From Oceanimonas aquatica (GTDB taxonomy: Bacteria > Pseudomonadota > Gammaproteobacteria > Enterobacterales > Aeromonadaceae), in assembly GCF_030732065.1 (NCBI RefSeq), contig NZ_JAVBHX010000006.1, forward strand, positions 124,001 to 188,000: a stretch of DNA of 64,000 nt, read 5' to 3'. The position numbers and the translations under genes were made by a program. This document shows positions 55,110 through 63,142 of the stretch, piece by piece (position 1 is the stretch's first letter; every line of letters starts with the position of its first letter). Below the pieces are notes generated by a model. That model made no database searches. It was given only the letters and a program-made list of their open reading frames with translations, and was not told the DNA's origin.

Positions 55110-56180
55110 ATGTTGGATATTCTCAGGCACTGGTACCGGCAGCGCTTTTCCGATCCGGGCGCGGTCGTGCTGTTTTTGCTGCTGTTGTTCGGCTTTGTGG
55201 TGGTGTATTTCATGGGGCGCATTCTGGCGCCGTTTTTTGCCGCCGTGGTGATCGCCTACCTGCTGGAATGGCCGGTGGGCCGGTTGCGCCGGCTGGGCCT
55301 GGGCAGAGGGCCGGCGGCGGGCGTGGTGCTGCTGTTGTTTGCGGTGCTGCTGGTGTTATCGCTGGTGAGTCTGGTGCCCTCCATTCTGACTCAGAGCGCG
55401 AACCTGGCACGGGAAATTCCCACCATGATCAACCGGGCCCAGGAGGTGCTGCTGACCCTGCCCGAGCAGTACCCCGAACTGGTGGACGTGACCCTGGTGC
55501 AAACCCTGCTCGACGACGTGCGTGGCCGCCTGCTGGGCTCGGCGGATGCCATTCTCAGCGTGTCCATCAGCTCGCTGACCAATGTGGCGGTGCTGCTGGT
55601 GTATTTCATTCTGGTGTCGGTACTGGTGTTTTTCATGCTGAAAGACAAGCCGGCGCTGCTCCGCAGCATGAGCCGCTTTTTGCCCGAAAACCGCGAGCTG
55701 ATTTCCCGGGTGTGGCACGAGATGAACGTGCAGATCGCCAATTATGTTCGGGGCAAGGTGATTGAAATTCTGATCGTGGGCGGGGTCAGCTACGTCACTT
55801 TTGCCCTGCTGGGGCTCAACTATGCGCTGCTGCTGGCGGTGCTGGTGGGCTTTTCGGTGCTTATTCCCTATATCGGCGCCGCCGCCGCCACCGTGCCTGT
55901 GGCCATGGTGGGGCTGTTTCAGTGGGGGTTTACGCCGCCATTCTTCTACCTGATTGTGGCCTACGGCATCATTCAGGCGCTGGACGGCAACGTGCTGGTG
56001 CCGGTGCTGTTTTCCGAAGCGGTCAACCTGCATCCCATCGCCATTATTGTGGCGGTGCTGGTGTTTGGCGGCTTCTGGGGCTTCTGGGGCGTGTTTTTTG
56101 CCATTCCCCTGGCCACCCTGGTCAAGGCAGTGATCAACGCCTGGCCCCATCATGACACGGTTCCGTCCGGGCCGGTCTGA
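55110..56180 (+). CDS. perM: AI-2E family permease PerM
   Basis: A 356-residue polytopic protein of the AI-2 exporter/PerM family, with about seven or eight membrane segments and a central soluble region (residues 75-150). The family phrases include YLLEWPVGRL near 50 and LDGNVLVPVLFSEAVNLHP near 290-310. The substrate is not defined; some relatives are sodium/proton antiporters. AAGGA precedes the ATG. It is beside bepA as in E. coli. Confidence 0.88.
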   Translation: MLDILRHWYRQRFSDPGAVVLFLLLLFGFVVVYFMGRILAPFFAAVVIAYLLEWPVGRLRRLGLGRGPAAGVVLLLFAVLLVLSLVSLVPSILTQSANLAREIPTMINRAQEVLLTLPEQYPELVDVTLVQTLLDDVRGRLLGSADAILSVSISSLTNVAVLLVYFILVSVLVFFMLKDKPALLRSMSRFLPENRELISRVWHEMNVQIANYVRGKVIEILIVGGVSYVTFALLGLNYALLLAVLVGFSVLIPYIGAAAATVPVAMVGLFQWGFTPPFFYLIVAYGIIQALDGNVLVPVLFSEAVNLHPIAIIVAVLVFGGFWGFWGVFFAIPLATLVKAVINAWPHHDTVPSGPV

Positions 56181-56211
56181 TTTCAAACCAAAATACATCA
56201 AGGACTACAGA

Positions 56212-57549
56212 GTGAGAGAACATTTCGCTTCCCGCTTCGGGTTTATCATGGCGGCCGCGGGCGCGGCGGTGGGCCTGGGTAATATCTGGGGCTTTCCCAC
56301 CCAGGCGGCCAGCAACGGCGGCGGCGCCTTTCTGGTGGCCTACCTGGTGCTGGTGCTGATCCTGGCTTTTCCCATGCTGGTGATGGAAGTGGCCATTGGC
56401 CGTCATGGCCAGGCCAACCCGGTGGACTCGGTGCGCAAGCTGGGTAAAGGTCCGCTGCAACAGCGGTTTGCGTCTCTGGTGGGCTACGCCGGCATGCTGG
56501 TGCCGAGTCTGGTGCTGTCGTTTTACGCCATTGTGGCGGGCTGGCTGCTGGCCTTTCTGGCCGCCAGCATCACCCGCATGCTGGGCTGGCAGGCAGCCAC
56601 CGACTGGCTCGAGGCCTTTGGTCTGGGCCGCAACATTCTCTGGACCCTGGTGTTTTACCTGCTCACCATACTGGTGGTGCAGGCCGGAGTACGCCGGGGT
56701 ATTGAGCGCTGGTCGGCCCGGCTGATGCCGGCCCTGTTCCTGCTGTTTGTACTGCTGTTCTGCTACATCCTTACTCAGAACGGCGCCCTGGAAGGGCTGC
56801 GCCATTATCTGATCCCCGATTTCAGCAAGGTGATGGACAGCCAGCTGCTGATCAGCGCCATGGGCCAGGCCTTTTTCTCGCTCACCATCGGCGGCTGCTC
56901 CATGCTGATGTACGGCTCCTATCTGAGCCGGCAGGAAAGTATTCCCGCCACCGCCTTTCAGGTGACCCTGATCGACACAGGCGTGGCCTTTCTGGCGGGC
57001 CTGGTGATTTTGCCGGCCATGTTTGTGGCCATGCACAACGGCGTCACCATCTACGGCGAAGACGGCAGCCTGCTGAGCAGCGACACCCTGGTGTTCCAGG
57101 TGTTGCCGGCCCTGTTCGACACCATGGGCCCCATCGGTCTATTGATGGCGCTGGTGTTTTTCGTGCTGATGGGTATTGCCGCCCTGACCTCTTCCATTTC
57201 CATGCTGGAAGTGCCTGTGTCCTATGCCACCGAGCGCTTTCAGGCGCCGCGGCCGCTGATGACCTGGCTGCTGGGCGGCGCACTGGCGCTGTTCAGTGTG
57301 GTGATCTGCCTGAATTTCGGCGCCCTGTTCGGTTTTGTCATTCGCTTGTCTACCCAGAATATTCAGCCGCTGGTGGGATTGGGTTTCTGTGTACTGGGGG
57401 GCTGGATGTGGGGCCGGGCCAGTCTGTTTGAGGAGCTGGTGAAGGGTACACCGGAACTGGCCGGCAGTACTTTCTGGCGCATCTGGCCCTGGTATGTGCG
57501 GCTGATCTGCCCGCTGCTGGTGGTGCTGGTGATCGGTGCCAGCTGGTGA
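56212..57549 (+). CDS. Neurotransmitter:sodium symporter family transporter
   Basis: A 445-residue NSS/SNF transporter with eleven to twelve membrane segments. The first helix has the sodium-site signature AAAGAAVGLGNIWGFPTQA (about 12-30); later helices keep the NSS pattern. Substrate is probably an amino acid, unspecified. The frame is open back into perM, but the GTG at 56212 has AAGGA at 7 nt and starts just before the first helix. It is followed by a GTGAGG-type palindrome. Confidence 0.88.
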   Translation: MREHFASRFGFIMAAAGAAVGLGNIWGFPTQAASNGGGAFLVAYLVLVLILAFPMLVMEVAIGRHGQANPVDSVRKLGKGPLQQRFASLVGYAGMLVPSLVLSFYAIVAGWLLAFLAASITRMLGWQAATDWLEAFGLGRNILWTLVFYLLTILVVQAGVRRGIERWSARLMPALFLLFVLLFCYILTQNGALEGLRHYLIPDFSKVMDSQLLISAMGQAFFSLTIGGCSMLMYGSYLSRQESIPATAFQVTLIDTGVAFLAGLVILPAMFVAMHNGVTIYGEDGSLLSSDTLVFQVLPALFDTMGPIGLLMALVFFVLMGIAALTSSISMLEVPVSYATERFQAPRPLMTWLLGGALALFSVVICLNFGALFGFVIRLSTQNIQPLVGLGFCVLGGWMWGRASLFEELVKGTPELAGSTFWRIWPWYVRLICPLLVVLVIGASW

Positions 57550-57642
57550 TGTGGTGAGGGAGCGAAAGTGAGGGGAAAGGTGTGAGGAGAGAGGAGAAAA
57601 ATACCGGCGGCTTGGAGCCGCCTCACCCCCCACCCCTCACCG
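57550..57642. repeat. GTGAGG-type palindrome with internal hairpin
   Basis: Left arm, purine-rich, 57551-57595 (including GTGAGGGGAAAGGTGTGAGG), a small GGCGGCTTGGAGCCGCC hairpin at 57606-57622, then right arm CCTCACCCCCCACCCCTCACC (57620-57641, overlapping the hairpin end). It starts at the stop codon of the NSS gene. Confidence 0.65.
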
Positions 57643-57645
57643 ATA

Positions 57646-58482
57646 TCAATACAGCATGCTGTACAGCTTGCGACGATAACGGGAGGCCACCGGATCGGCG
57701 CCCATGCTGGTGAGCATGTCGAGCAGGTGCTTTCTGGCTTCGCCAAACGACAGGTCTTGTTGCAGGATCTCGGTCAGCAGCTGCAGTGCTTCTTCCTGGC
57801 GGCCGGCCTGAAAATACTGCACCGCCAGCTCTTCCTTCAGCTCCAGATTGTCGGGGGAGGCCGCCAGCTTCTGCTCCAGCTCACGCAGCTCGGGGCTGTC
57901 GGCAGCTTCCCGGGCCAGCTCCAGCCGGGCCAGCACATGCTGATACTGGCTGTCCTGATCCGCCATGCCAATGGTCTCCAGCAATTGCTGGGTTTCTTCC
58001 AGCTTGTTCAGCGCCAGGGCCGTTTCGGCCAGGGTCAGGCGAATGGCCGGCGTGTCTTCCAGCGCCCGGGCCTGTTGCAGCAGGCCATAGGCGGCTTTCG
58101 GATCCATGCCCAGCATTTGCTTGGCCTGATCCAGCAGCAGCTCGGCCTCGTTGGGCAGATAGGGCTTGATAAACGCCTTGAGGGCAGCTTCGTCCTGGGG
58201 GCCTTCCAGCATATCGACCGGTTGGCCGCCCTTGAACGCCACCAGCGCCGGCAGTGCCTGCAGGCCAAGCTGTACGGCCAGGCTCTGCAACTGGGGATCG
58301 GCCACGTCCACCCGGGCCAGATCCACATGGCCGTTGTCGGCGCCGACCAGCTGCTCCACCAGGCCACTCATGGGCTGGCACTCGGGCACCTGCTCGGCGT
58401 GGAAGAAAATCACCACCGTCTTGTCCATGGATGCCTGGATCAGCGCCTGCTGAAAATTCTCTACCGTGATATCGACGATCAT
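57646..58482 (-). CDS. cnoX: Chaperedoxin CnoX (YbbN)
   Basis: A 278-residue protein with an N-terminal thioredoxin fold (1-110) and a C-terminal TPR-like region. In E. coli it binds unfolded proteins and passes them to GroEL and DnaK under oxidative stress. The active-site position reads VPEC, keeping only the second cysteine; E. coli has SxxC, so redox activity by a disulfide is unlikely in both. The ATG at 58482 fits. It is not in the E. coli neighbourhood. Confidence 0.9.
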   Translation of the reverse strand: MIVDITVENFQQALIQASMDKTVVIFFHAEQVPECQPMSGLVEQLVGADNGHVDLARVDVADPQLQSLAVQLGLQALPALVAFKGGQPVDMLEGPQDEAALKAFIKPYLPNEAELLLDQAKQMLGMDPKAAYGLLQQARALEDTPAIRLTLAETALALNKLEETQQLLETIGMADQDSQYQHVLARLELAREAADSPELRELEQKLAASPDNLELKEELAVQYFQAGRQEEALQLLTEILQQDLSFGEARKHLLDMLTSMGADPVASRYRRKLYSMLY

Positions 58483-58494
58483 TGAAAAGCCTCT

Positions 58495-59211
58495 TTAGGG
58501 GTTTATGGCTAGATTGGGTTGCGGACCGGTGATTTCAAGCGCCGGCATGCAATCGGCGAGCTCCAGCCGGCGCAGCCGGCTGTGTTCACCGGCCACCGCC
58601 AGGGTCAGGCTGGCATCGGCCAGCCTGCCCTGAAACAGCCGGTAACACTGGCCGTTAAAGCGAGCCCGAGGCTGGCCGGGGTGCCACTCTACCCGGTCGA
58701 GGTTGTTGGCAATGCCGCCGCCCTCGGCCTTGAGCACGGCTTCCTTTACCGTCCACAACTGCTGAAAGTCATGGGCCGGGTGAGGGCTGTTGGCCAGCCG
58801 GCGCTGCTCGGCGCCGGCGAGATAACGTCCGGCCAGGCGCGCGATGCGCGGGGCGTCCAGTCGCCGGGTTTCCAGATCCACGCCCACCGCCGTTCGCGGG
58901 CTTAGCGCCAGGGCCAGCAGGGAGCCGCTGTGGCTCAGATTGAACTGCCAGTCGCCGCTGGCCAGCTCGGGCTTGCCCCGGTTGTTCAGGCTGATATCGA
59001 AGGCGGCAGGATCATGGTGCAGCAACTGACTCAGGCGCTGGCGCAACAGGTAGCGCCCCAGCAAAAACAGCCGGGCCTGAGTGACATTGGTGATGCTGTC
59101 AAGGCGCCGGCGCTCTGCCAAAGAGAGTGTTTTATCGGCGCTTTGTGGCGGTTTTATCGCCACGGCGTCGCAAATCAGAAGTTCGACGACAATATCGTTG
59201 TTTTCGCTCAT
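58495..59211 (-). CDS. 4'-phosphopantetheinyl transferase
   Basis: A 238-residue Sfp/AcpT-type enzyme that loads phosphopantetheine from CoA onto carrier proteins. The metal site and family motifs are GVDLETRRLD (about 121-130) and WTVKEAVLKAEGGG (about 155-168). The carrier it serves is unknown; no polyketide or peptide synthase gene is in the window, so a second housekeeping enzyme beside AcpS is most likely. It lies 12 nt before cnoX, and its start is 69 bp from the NlpC/P60 gene on the other strand. Confidence 0.88.
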   Translation of the reverse strand: MSENNDIVVELLICDAVAIKPPQSADKTLSLAERRRLDSITNVTQARLFLLGRYLLRQRLSQLLHHDPAAFDISLNNRGKPELASGDWQFNLSHSGSLLALALSPRTAVGVDLETRRLDAPRIARLAGRYLAGAEQRRLANSPHPAHDFQQLWTVKEAVLKAEGGGIANNLDRVEWHPGQPRARFNGQCYRLFQGRLADASLTLAVAGEHSRLRRLELADCMPALEITGPQPNLAINP

Positions 59212-59279
59212 TTTTCGCTTTGCAAAATACGCAGAAACTGGACTATGCTGAAGCCCATTCTTCGGTTGCCATTGTTCAT

Positions 59280-59807
59280 ATGATCAAACATATCATTGTT
59301 ATCGGCAGTCTGCTTGTGATGGCCGGATGCAGCAGTACGCCGAGTCCCGAGTCAGGCAAAAGGATGACTGGCAAAAAGCCGTCCTCTTCCCTGACTTACA
59401 GCATCAGCACCGGTCCCGCCAAACCCAAGCGTACGCTGGCCTCGGTCAGTGATCTGCAGCAGGTGTATCAGCGCTGGCGTGGCGTGCCGTATCGCTTTGG
59501 CGGTGAGAGCGAGCAGGGCATTGACTGCTCCGCCTTTACTCAGACCCTGTATCAGGAAGCCTTTGGCATGTCGCTGCCGCGCAGCACCCGCGAGCAGGTG
59601 TTGCTGGGACGGGAAGTAGAGCGGAACGAATTGCGCCCCGGCGATCTGGTGTTCTTTCGCACCGGCCGAAGCACGCGTCACAACGGGGTGTATATCGGTA
59701 ATGGCAGGTTTGCCCATGCCTCATCCAGCGTGGGCGTGACCATTTCCAGACTCGACAATGTCTACTGGCGCAGCCGCTACTGGCAGGCCCGCCGGGTGCT
59801 GGACTAA
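59280..59807 (+). CDS. NlpC/P60 family peptidoglycan endopeptidase lipoprotein
   Basis: A 175-residue lipoprotein with lipobox VMAGC (Cys17), a Ser/Lys/Pro linker and an NlpC/P60 domain with Cys83 in GIDCSAF, the first His in RHNGVYIG and the third polar residue in FAHASS. It probably cuts D-Glu-mDAP or mDAP-D-Ala links as in MepS/NlpC. A longer in-frame reading to 59127 overlaps the transferase gene and has no signal; the ATG at 59280 is preferred. It is followed at once by a tandem-repeat spacer. Confidence 0.9.
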   Translation: MIKHIIVIGSLLVMAGCSSTPSPESGKRMTGKKPSSSLTYSISTGPAKPKRTLASVSDLQQVYQRWRGVPYRFGGESEQGIDCSAFTQTLYQEAFGMSLPRSTREQVLLGREVERNELRPGDLVFFRTGRSTRHNGVYIGNGRFAHASSSVGVTISRLDNVYWRSRYWQARRVLD

Positions 59808-59808
59808 A

Positions 59809-59897
59809 AGCAGGGAACAGGGACTGGTGAATAGAGAATCGTAACCGATAATCCCTAATCCCTAATCCCTAATCCCTAATCCCTAATCCCTAATCAC
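59809..59897. repeat. GGGATTAGGG-type element with (TAATCCC)6
   Basis: Left part AGCAGGGAACAGGGACTGG (from 59811) resembles the element after ubiF. The right part holds six perfect TAATCCC units (59849-59890) and a seventh imperfect unit TAATCAC (59891-59897) that contains the yejM stop codon. Confidence 0.85.
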
Positions 59898-61747
59898 TTC
59901 CCCTGAAACCGGTTCAGCTCGTTCATGACCTGCATCAGCAGGGTCAGCTCGGGATTGTTTCCTTCCCGCTCACCGTAATCGGCGGCATTCAGCAACTGTA
60001 AATCGCCGCGCCGGTTGAACAGGGTAATATCACCGTTCTGGTAAATGGCGTATTCCTCTTCGTCCGAGGCCAGCCGCCAGCGGTTCGGGCGCGCCGTAAA
60101 CAGCGACTGGCCGCTGGCGTAGCTGCGCAGCGGATTGCTCACTCCCAGCGCCTGTTGCAGCAGGGTGGGGGCCAGGTCCAGGTGGCTGGTGGGGTGGTCA
60201 AAGCGCTGAGGGGCGTCGCGCCCGGGCCAGGCCATCACCAGCGGCACCCGTAACTGAGCCGGCGAATAGCCGTTGCCAAAGCCCCAGGAATTGTTGCCGT
60301 TGTCGTTGAATTCCATGCCGTGGCCGGAGGTCACCACCACCAGGGTATCCCGCTCCAGACCGCGTACCAGGCCCAGCAGGCCACCCAGTAACTGATCGGT
60401 GTAAAACACCGCGTTGCGATAGCGGTTAAGCAGGGCGTCGTGCTGCTCGGCCCGGTAGCTGTCGGCGGGATTCAGCCGCTCCAGCGACGGCTGAAACGGG
60501 CCGCGCATGCCCTCGGGCAGCGACAGCGAGTTGAGCGCATCGAGATAAACGTAGGAAAACCAGGGCCGGTCATCGGGCTGCTGGTTCATCCAGCCGGCAA
60601 AGCGGCCCAGCATTTGGCGATCGCCCTCGGCGCCCCCCGGTGCCGGTTGCATGCCCGGATTGCGCAATGTGGTGAAAATGGCATCCCGGTACAGGGCCGA
60701 GTCGGTGCCGCCGCTGACAAACAGGCCAATACGGTAATCCTGGCGCTGCAGTTCATCGATCAGTACCGGGGCCGTCCGTTCCAGCTCCGCTTCCCGCCGG
60801 TAGTGGGCGGGCAGGCTGTAGAACAGGCTGAACAGCGCCGGCTCCGGCCGGTTGCCGGCGCTGAGATGATTGTCAAAGCGCAGGTGCCGGGCGGCAAAGC
60901 GGCTCAGGTTGGGCATGGTGATGTGGTCAAGCTGATCGGCCCGCAGGCCGTCGGCCACCACCAGCAGAATATTGGGTGCCTGCACCGGCGGCTGCACCGA
61001 CAGCGGCCGCAGCGGATAATTCAGCCGCTGTTGCGGGCTGTCGGCCACTTGTTCCGAGCGCTCCCGGTATTCGTCTTCATCCAGCCAGCCCTGGCGGATC
61101 AAAAAGCCCTTGGCGGTCATGGGGTAGGACAGCGGAAAGTTGGCTTTTTGCAGGGTTATGGGCGTATACAGAGTGGCGTCGGCCCAGATATGCACGCTGT
61201 GAGTCAGAAAAAAGCACACCAGCAGCGGCAGGGTCAGCGGCCGCGACAGCCGGCGGGAGCGGCGCGGGCTCCAGCGCCACAGCCAGGTGCCCAGCCACAG
61301 CTCCAGCACAAACAACACAGGTACCCAGGCAAACAGCCAGCCCCAGCCCGGCGCCCCTTCCGCCTGGGCCTGATCCAGCAACAGCCGCCATACCGCCGGG
61401 TTGAGGTGAAAGCCGAACAGGCTGAACACCTGGGTATCCACCAGCAGCAGGGTCAGGGCGCCGGTGGCGATACCGGCCCCCAGAAACTGCACCGCCCTGA
61501 GTTTGGGAAACACAAAGGTCAACGGAAACAGGGTCAGCAGGTAGGTACAGAAGGTGAGAAAGGCAAAATGCCCGACCCAGCTTACCAGCATGTAGCCAAT
61601 GCCGGCGGCGGTATCGGGCAGGCCGGCCGCGAACAGGTAACGGGTGGACACGCCCATGGCCAGCAATATGTTGAAAAACACAAACCAGTGGCCCCAGCCG
61701 ATCAGGCGGGAGACGTTGTCGCGGAACTGGGGGCCGGTTTCAACCAT
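59894..61747 (-). CDS. yejM: Inner-membrane sulfatase-like protein YejM (PbgA/LapC)
   Basis: A 617-residue DUF3413/sulfatase-family protein. Five membrane helices in the first 190 residues are followed by a periplasmic alkaline-phosphatase-like domain (from about 260, NILLVVADGLRADQL). In E. coli YejM senses LPS in the inner membrane and restrains LapB-directed FtsH degradation of LpxC. The usual nucleophile position reads DGLRADQ, lacking a canonical sulfatase Cys/Ser-x-Pro-x-Arg. yejL is 33 nt upstream, the standard yejL-yejM pair. The stop lies in a tandem repeat. Confidence 0.94.
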   Translation of the reverse strand: MVETGPQFRDNVSRLIGWGHWFVFFNILLAMGVSTRYLFAAGLPDTAAGIGYMLVSWVGHFAFLTFCTYLLTLFPLTFVFPKLRAVQFLGAGIATGALTLLLVDTQVFSLFGFHLNPAVWRLLLDQAQAEGAPGWGWLFAWVPVLFVLELWLGTWLWRWSPRRSRRLSRPLTLPLLVCFFLTHSVHIWADATLYTPITLQKANFPLSYPMTAKGFLIRQGWLDEDEYRERSEQVADSPQQRLNYPLRPLSVQPPVQAPNILLVVADGLRADQLDHITMPNLSRFAARHLRFDNHLSAGNRPEPALFSLFYSLPAHYRREAELERTAPVLIDELQRQDYRIGLFVSGGTDSALYRDAIFTTLRNPGMQPAPGGAEGDRQMLGRFAGWMNQQPDDRPWFSYVYLDALNSLSLPEGMRGPFQPSLERLNPADSYRAEQHDALLNRYRNAVFYTDQLLGGLLGLVRGLERDTLVVVTSGHGMEFNDNGNNSWGFGNGYSPAQLRVPLVMAWPGRDAPQRFDHPTSHLDLAPTLLQQALGVSNPLRSYASGQSLFTARPNRWRLASDEEEYAIYQNGDITLFNRRGDLQLLNAADYGEREGNNPELTLLMQVMNELNRFQGK

Positions 61748-61780
61748 GGGCGTGGTGGATCTCGGTGAATCAAGGGGCGC

Positions 61781-62008
61781 TCAGTGCGCCCCTTTTTGTG
61801 TATCGACGGATGAAGTCAGCACACTGGCGAACTTGTCGGCAATGGCCTTGCGCTGACCGGGGGCAATCTGATGATTGATGATATGCGTGGCCAGGTTACC
61901 CAGAACCATCAGCCGCAGATCCGCCGGCGCCTGGTGCTTGTCCATCACCGCTTCCAGCTCGCTCAGCAGCTGGTCGAATTGTTTGTCGTACTTGGAAATA
62001 ACAGGCAT
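61781..62008 (-). CDS. yejL: YejL family protein (DUF1414)
   Basis: A 75-residue cytoplasmic protein matching YejL throughout, with SKYDKQFDQLLSELEAVMDKH at the start and GNLATHIINHQI in the middle. Function is unknown. It is divergent from yejK across 77 bp and upstream of yejM. Length is exact for the family. Confidence 0.93.
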   Translation of the reverse strand: MPVISKYDKQFDQLLSELEAVMDKHQAPADLRLMVLGNLATHIINHQIAPGQRKAIADKFASVLTSSVDTQKGAH

Positions 62009-62085
62009 GGGCGTTCAATCATTTAACTTGGTAACAGGGCGACTATAATACCCCACCCTATTCGGCAACTCTATGGCAATCTGAC

Positions 62086-63081
62086 ATGAGCCTGGACATC
62101 GAACACATCATAGTGCACTCCCTGTTTTTAAATGAGCAGGGGCAGACCGAGCTTGCCAAGCGCGACGACGAGCTGGCCACGGGCCCGGCGGTGACGCAGC
62201 TGATGAGCGAGCTGCATCATATATACAACACCAAGGCCGGCAAGGTGTTTGGCTATTTCAGCGACGAGGACACCGGCTTTCGTGATCTGGTGCGGCGCAT
62301 GGAAGATCAGAGCCTGGGCTTTGCGTCTTTTTCCCATCAGGCCGCCGAGCGGCTGCTGGGCGAGCTGAACCGGCTGGAGATGCAGGAAGAGGGTGTGTTG
62401 CTGTGTGTGCGTTATCAGTGGCTGGGTGCCCGCTACCTGCTGATTGCCCTGCTCGACAATAAGGACAGCGTCACCGTCACCGAAAAGCTGGACGTCAGCC
62501 GGGCCAGCTACCTGGATCTGGGGCGCATGCAGCTGGCGGCGCGGCTGGATCTCACCGAGCTGCAGACCCGGCCCGAGTCAAAGCGTTACTTCTCCTTTAT
62601 CAAGGGCCGGGCCGGACGCAAGGTGTCGGACTTCTTTCTCAACTTTCTGTCCTGTGTCGAGGGCATGGATCCCAAGGTTCAGAGCCAGGGGCTGATGAAA
62701 GCGGTGGACGAGTATTGCGAGGCCCGCCAGCTGAGCAAGGAAGAGCGGGAAGAAAGCAAGGCCACCATCAGCAAGTATTGCCGGGAGCAGCTGAAGGAAG
62801 GGGAAGAGCTGGAATTGCGCGAGCTGTCGGCGGAGCTGGGCAGCGACGACGATCTCGACTTTTACCAGTTTGTCAGCGAGGAATATGAGCTGGAGGAGCG
62901 TTTTCCGGTGGACCGCTCGTCACTCAAGGGGCTGACCAAGTACGTGGGCTCGGGGGGCGGCCTGACCATCAGCTTTGATCAAAAGCTGCTGGGCGAGCGC
63001 ATTGAATACGATCCGGCCACCGACACCCTCACCATCAAGGGCACGCCGCCCAACCTCAAGGCGCAATTGCAGAAAGGCTGA
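62086..63081 (+). CDS. yejK: Nucleoid-associated protein YejK
   Basis: A 331-residue member of the NdpA/YejK family (37-kDa nucleoid-associated protein). The start SLDIEHIIVHSLFLNEQGQ and the central FIKGRAGRKVSDFFLNFLSC are characteristic. It is reported to bind DNA and topoisomerase IV in E. coli. Divergent from yejL as in enterics. A GTGAGG-type palindrome begins 7 nt after its stop. Confidence 0.94.
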   Translation: MSLDIEHIIVHSLFLNEQGQTELAKRDDELATGPAVTQLMSELHHIYNTKAGKVFGYFSDEDTGFRDLVRRMEDQSLGFASFSHQAAERLLGELNRLEMQEEGVLLCVRYQWLGARYLLIALLDNKDSVTVTEKLDVSRASYLDLGRMQLAARLDLTELQTRPESKRYFSFIKGRAGRKVSDFFLNFLSCVEGMDPKVQSQGLMKAVDEYCEARQLSKEEREESKATISKYCREQLKEGEELELRELSAELGSDDDLDFYQFVSEEYELEERFPVDRSSLKGLTKYVGSGGGLTISFDQKLLGERIEYDPATDTLTIKGTPPNLKAQLQKG

Positions 63082-63088
63082 AAAAATC

Positions 63089-63140
63089 GTGAGGAGTAAG
63101 GTGTGAGGAGCTTCATCGCCTCACGCCTCACCCCTCACGC
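63089..63140. repeat. GTGAGGAGT-type palindrome between yejK and ahpF
   Basis: Left arm GTGAGGAGTAAGGTGTGAGG (63089-63108), loop of about 10 nt, right arm CCTCACGCCTCACCCCTCAC (63119-63138). It sits between two converging genes, 3-7 nt from either stop. Confidence 0.75.
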
Positions 63141-63142
63141 TC

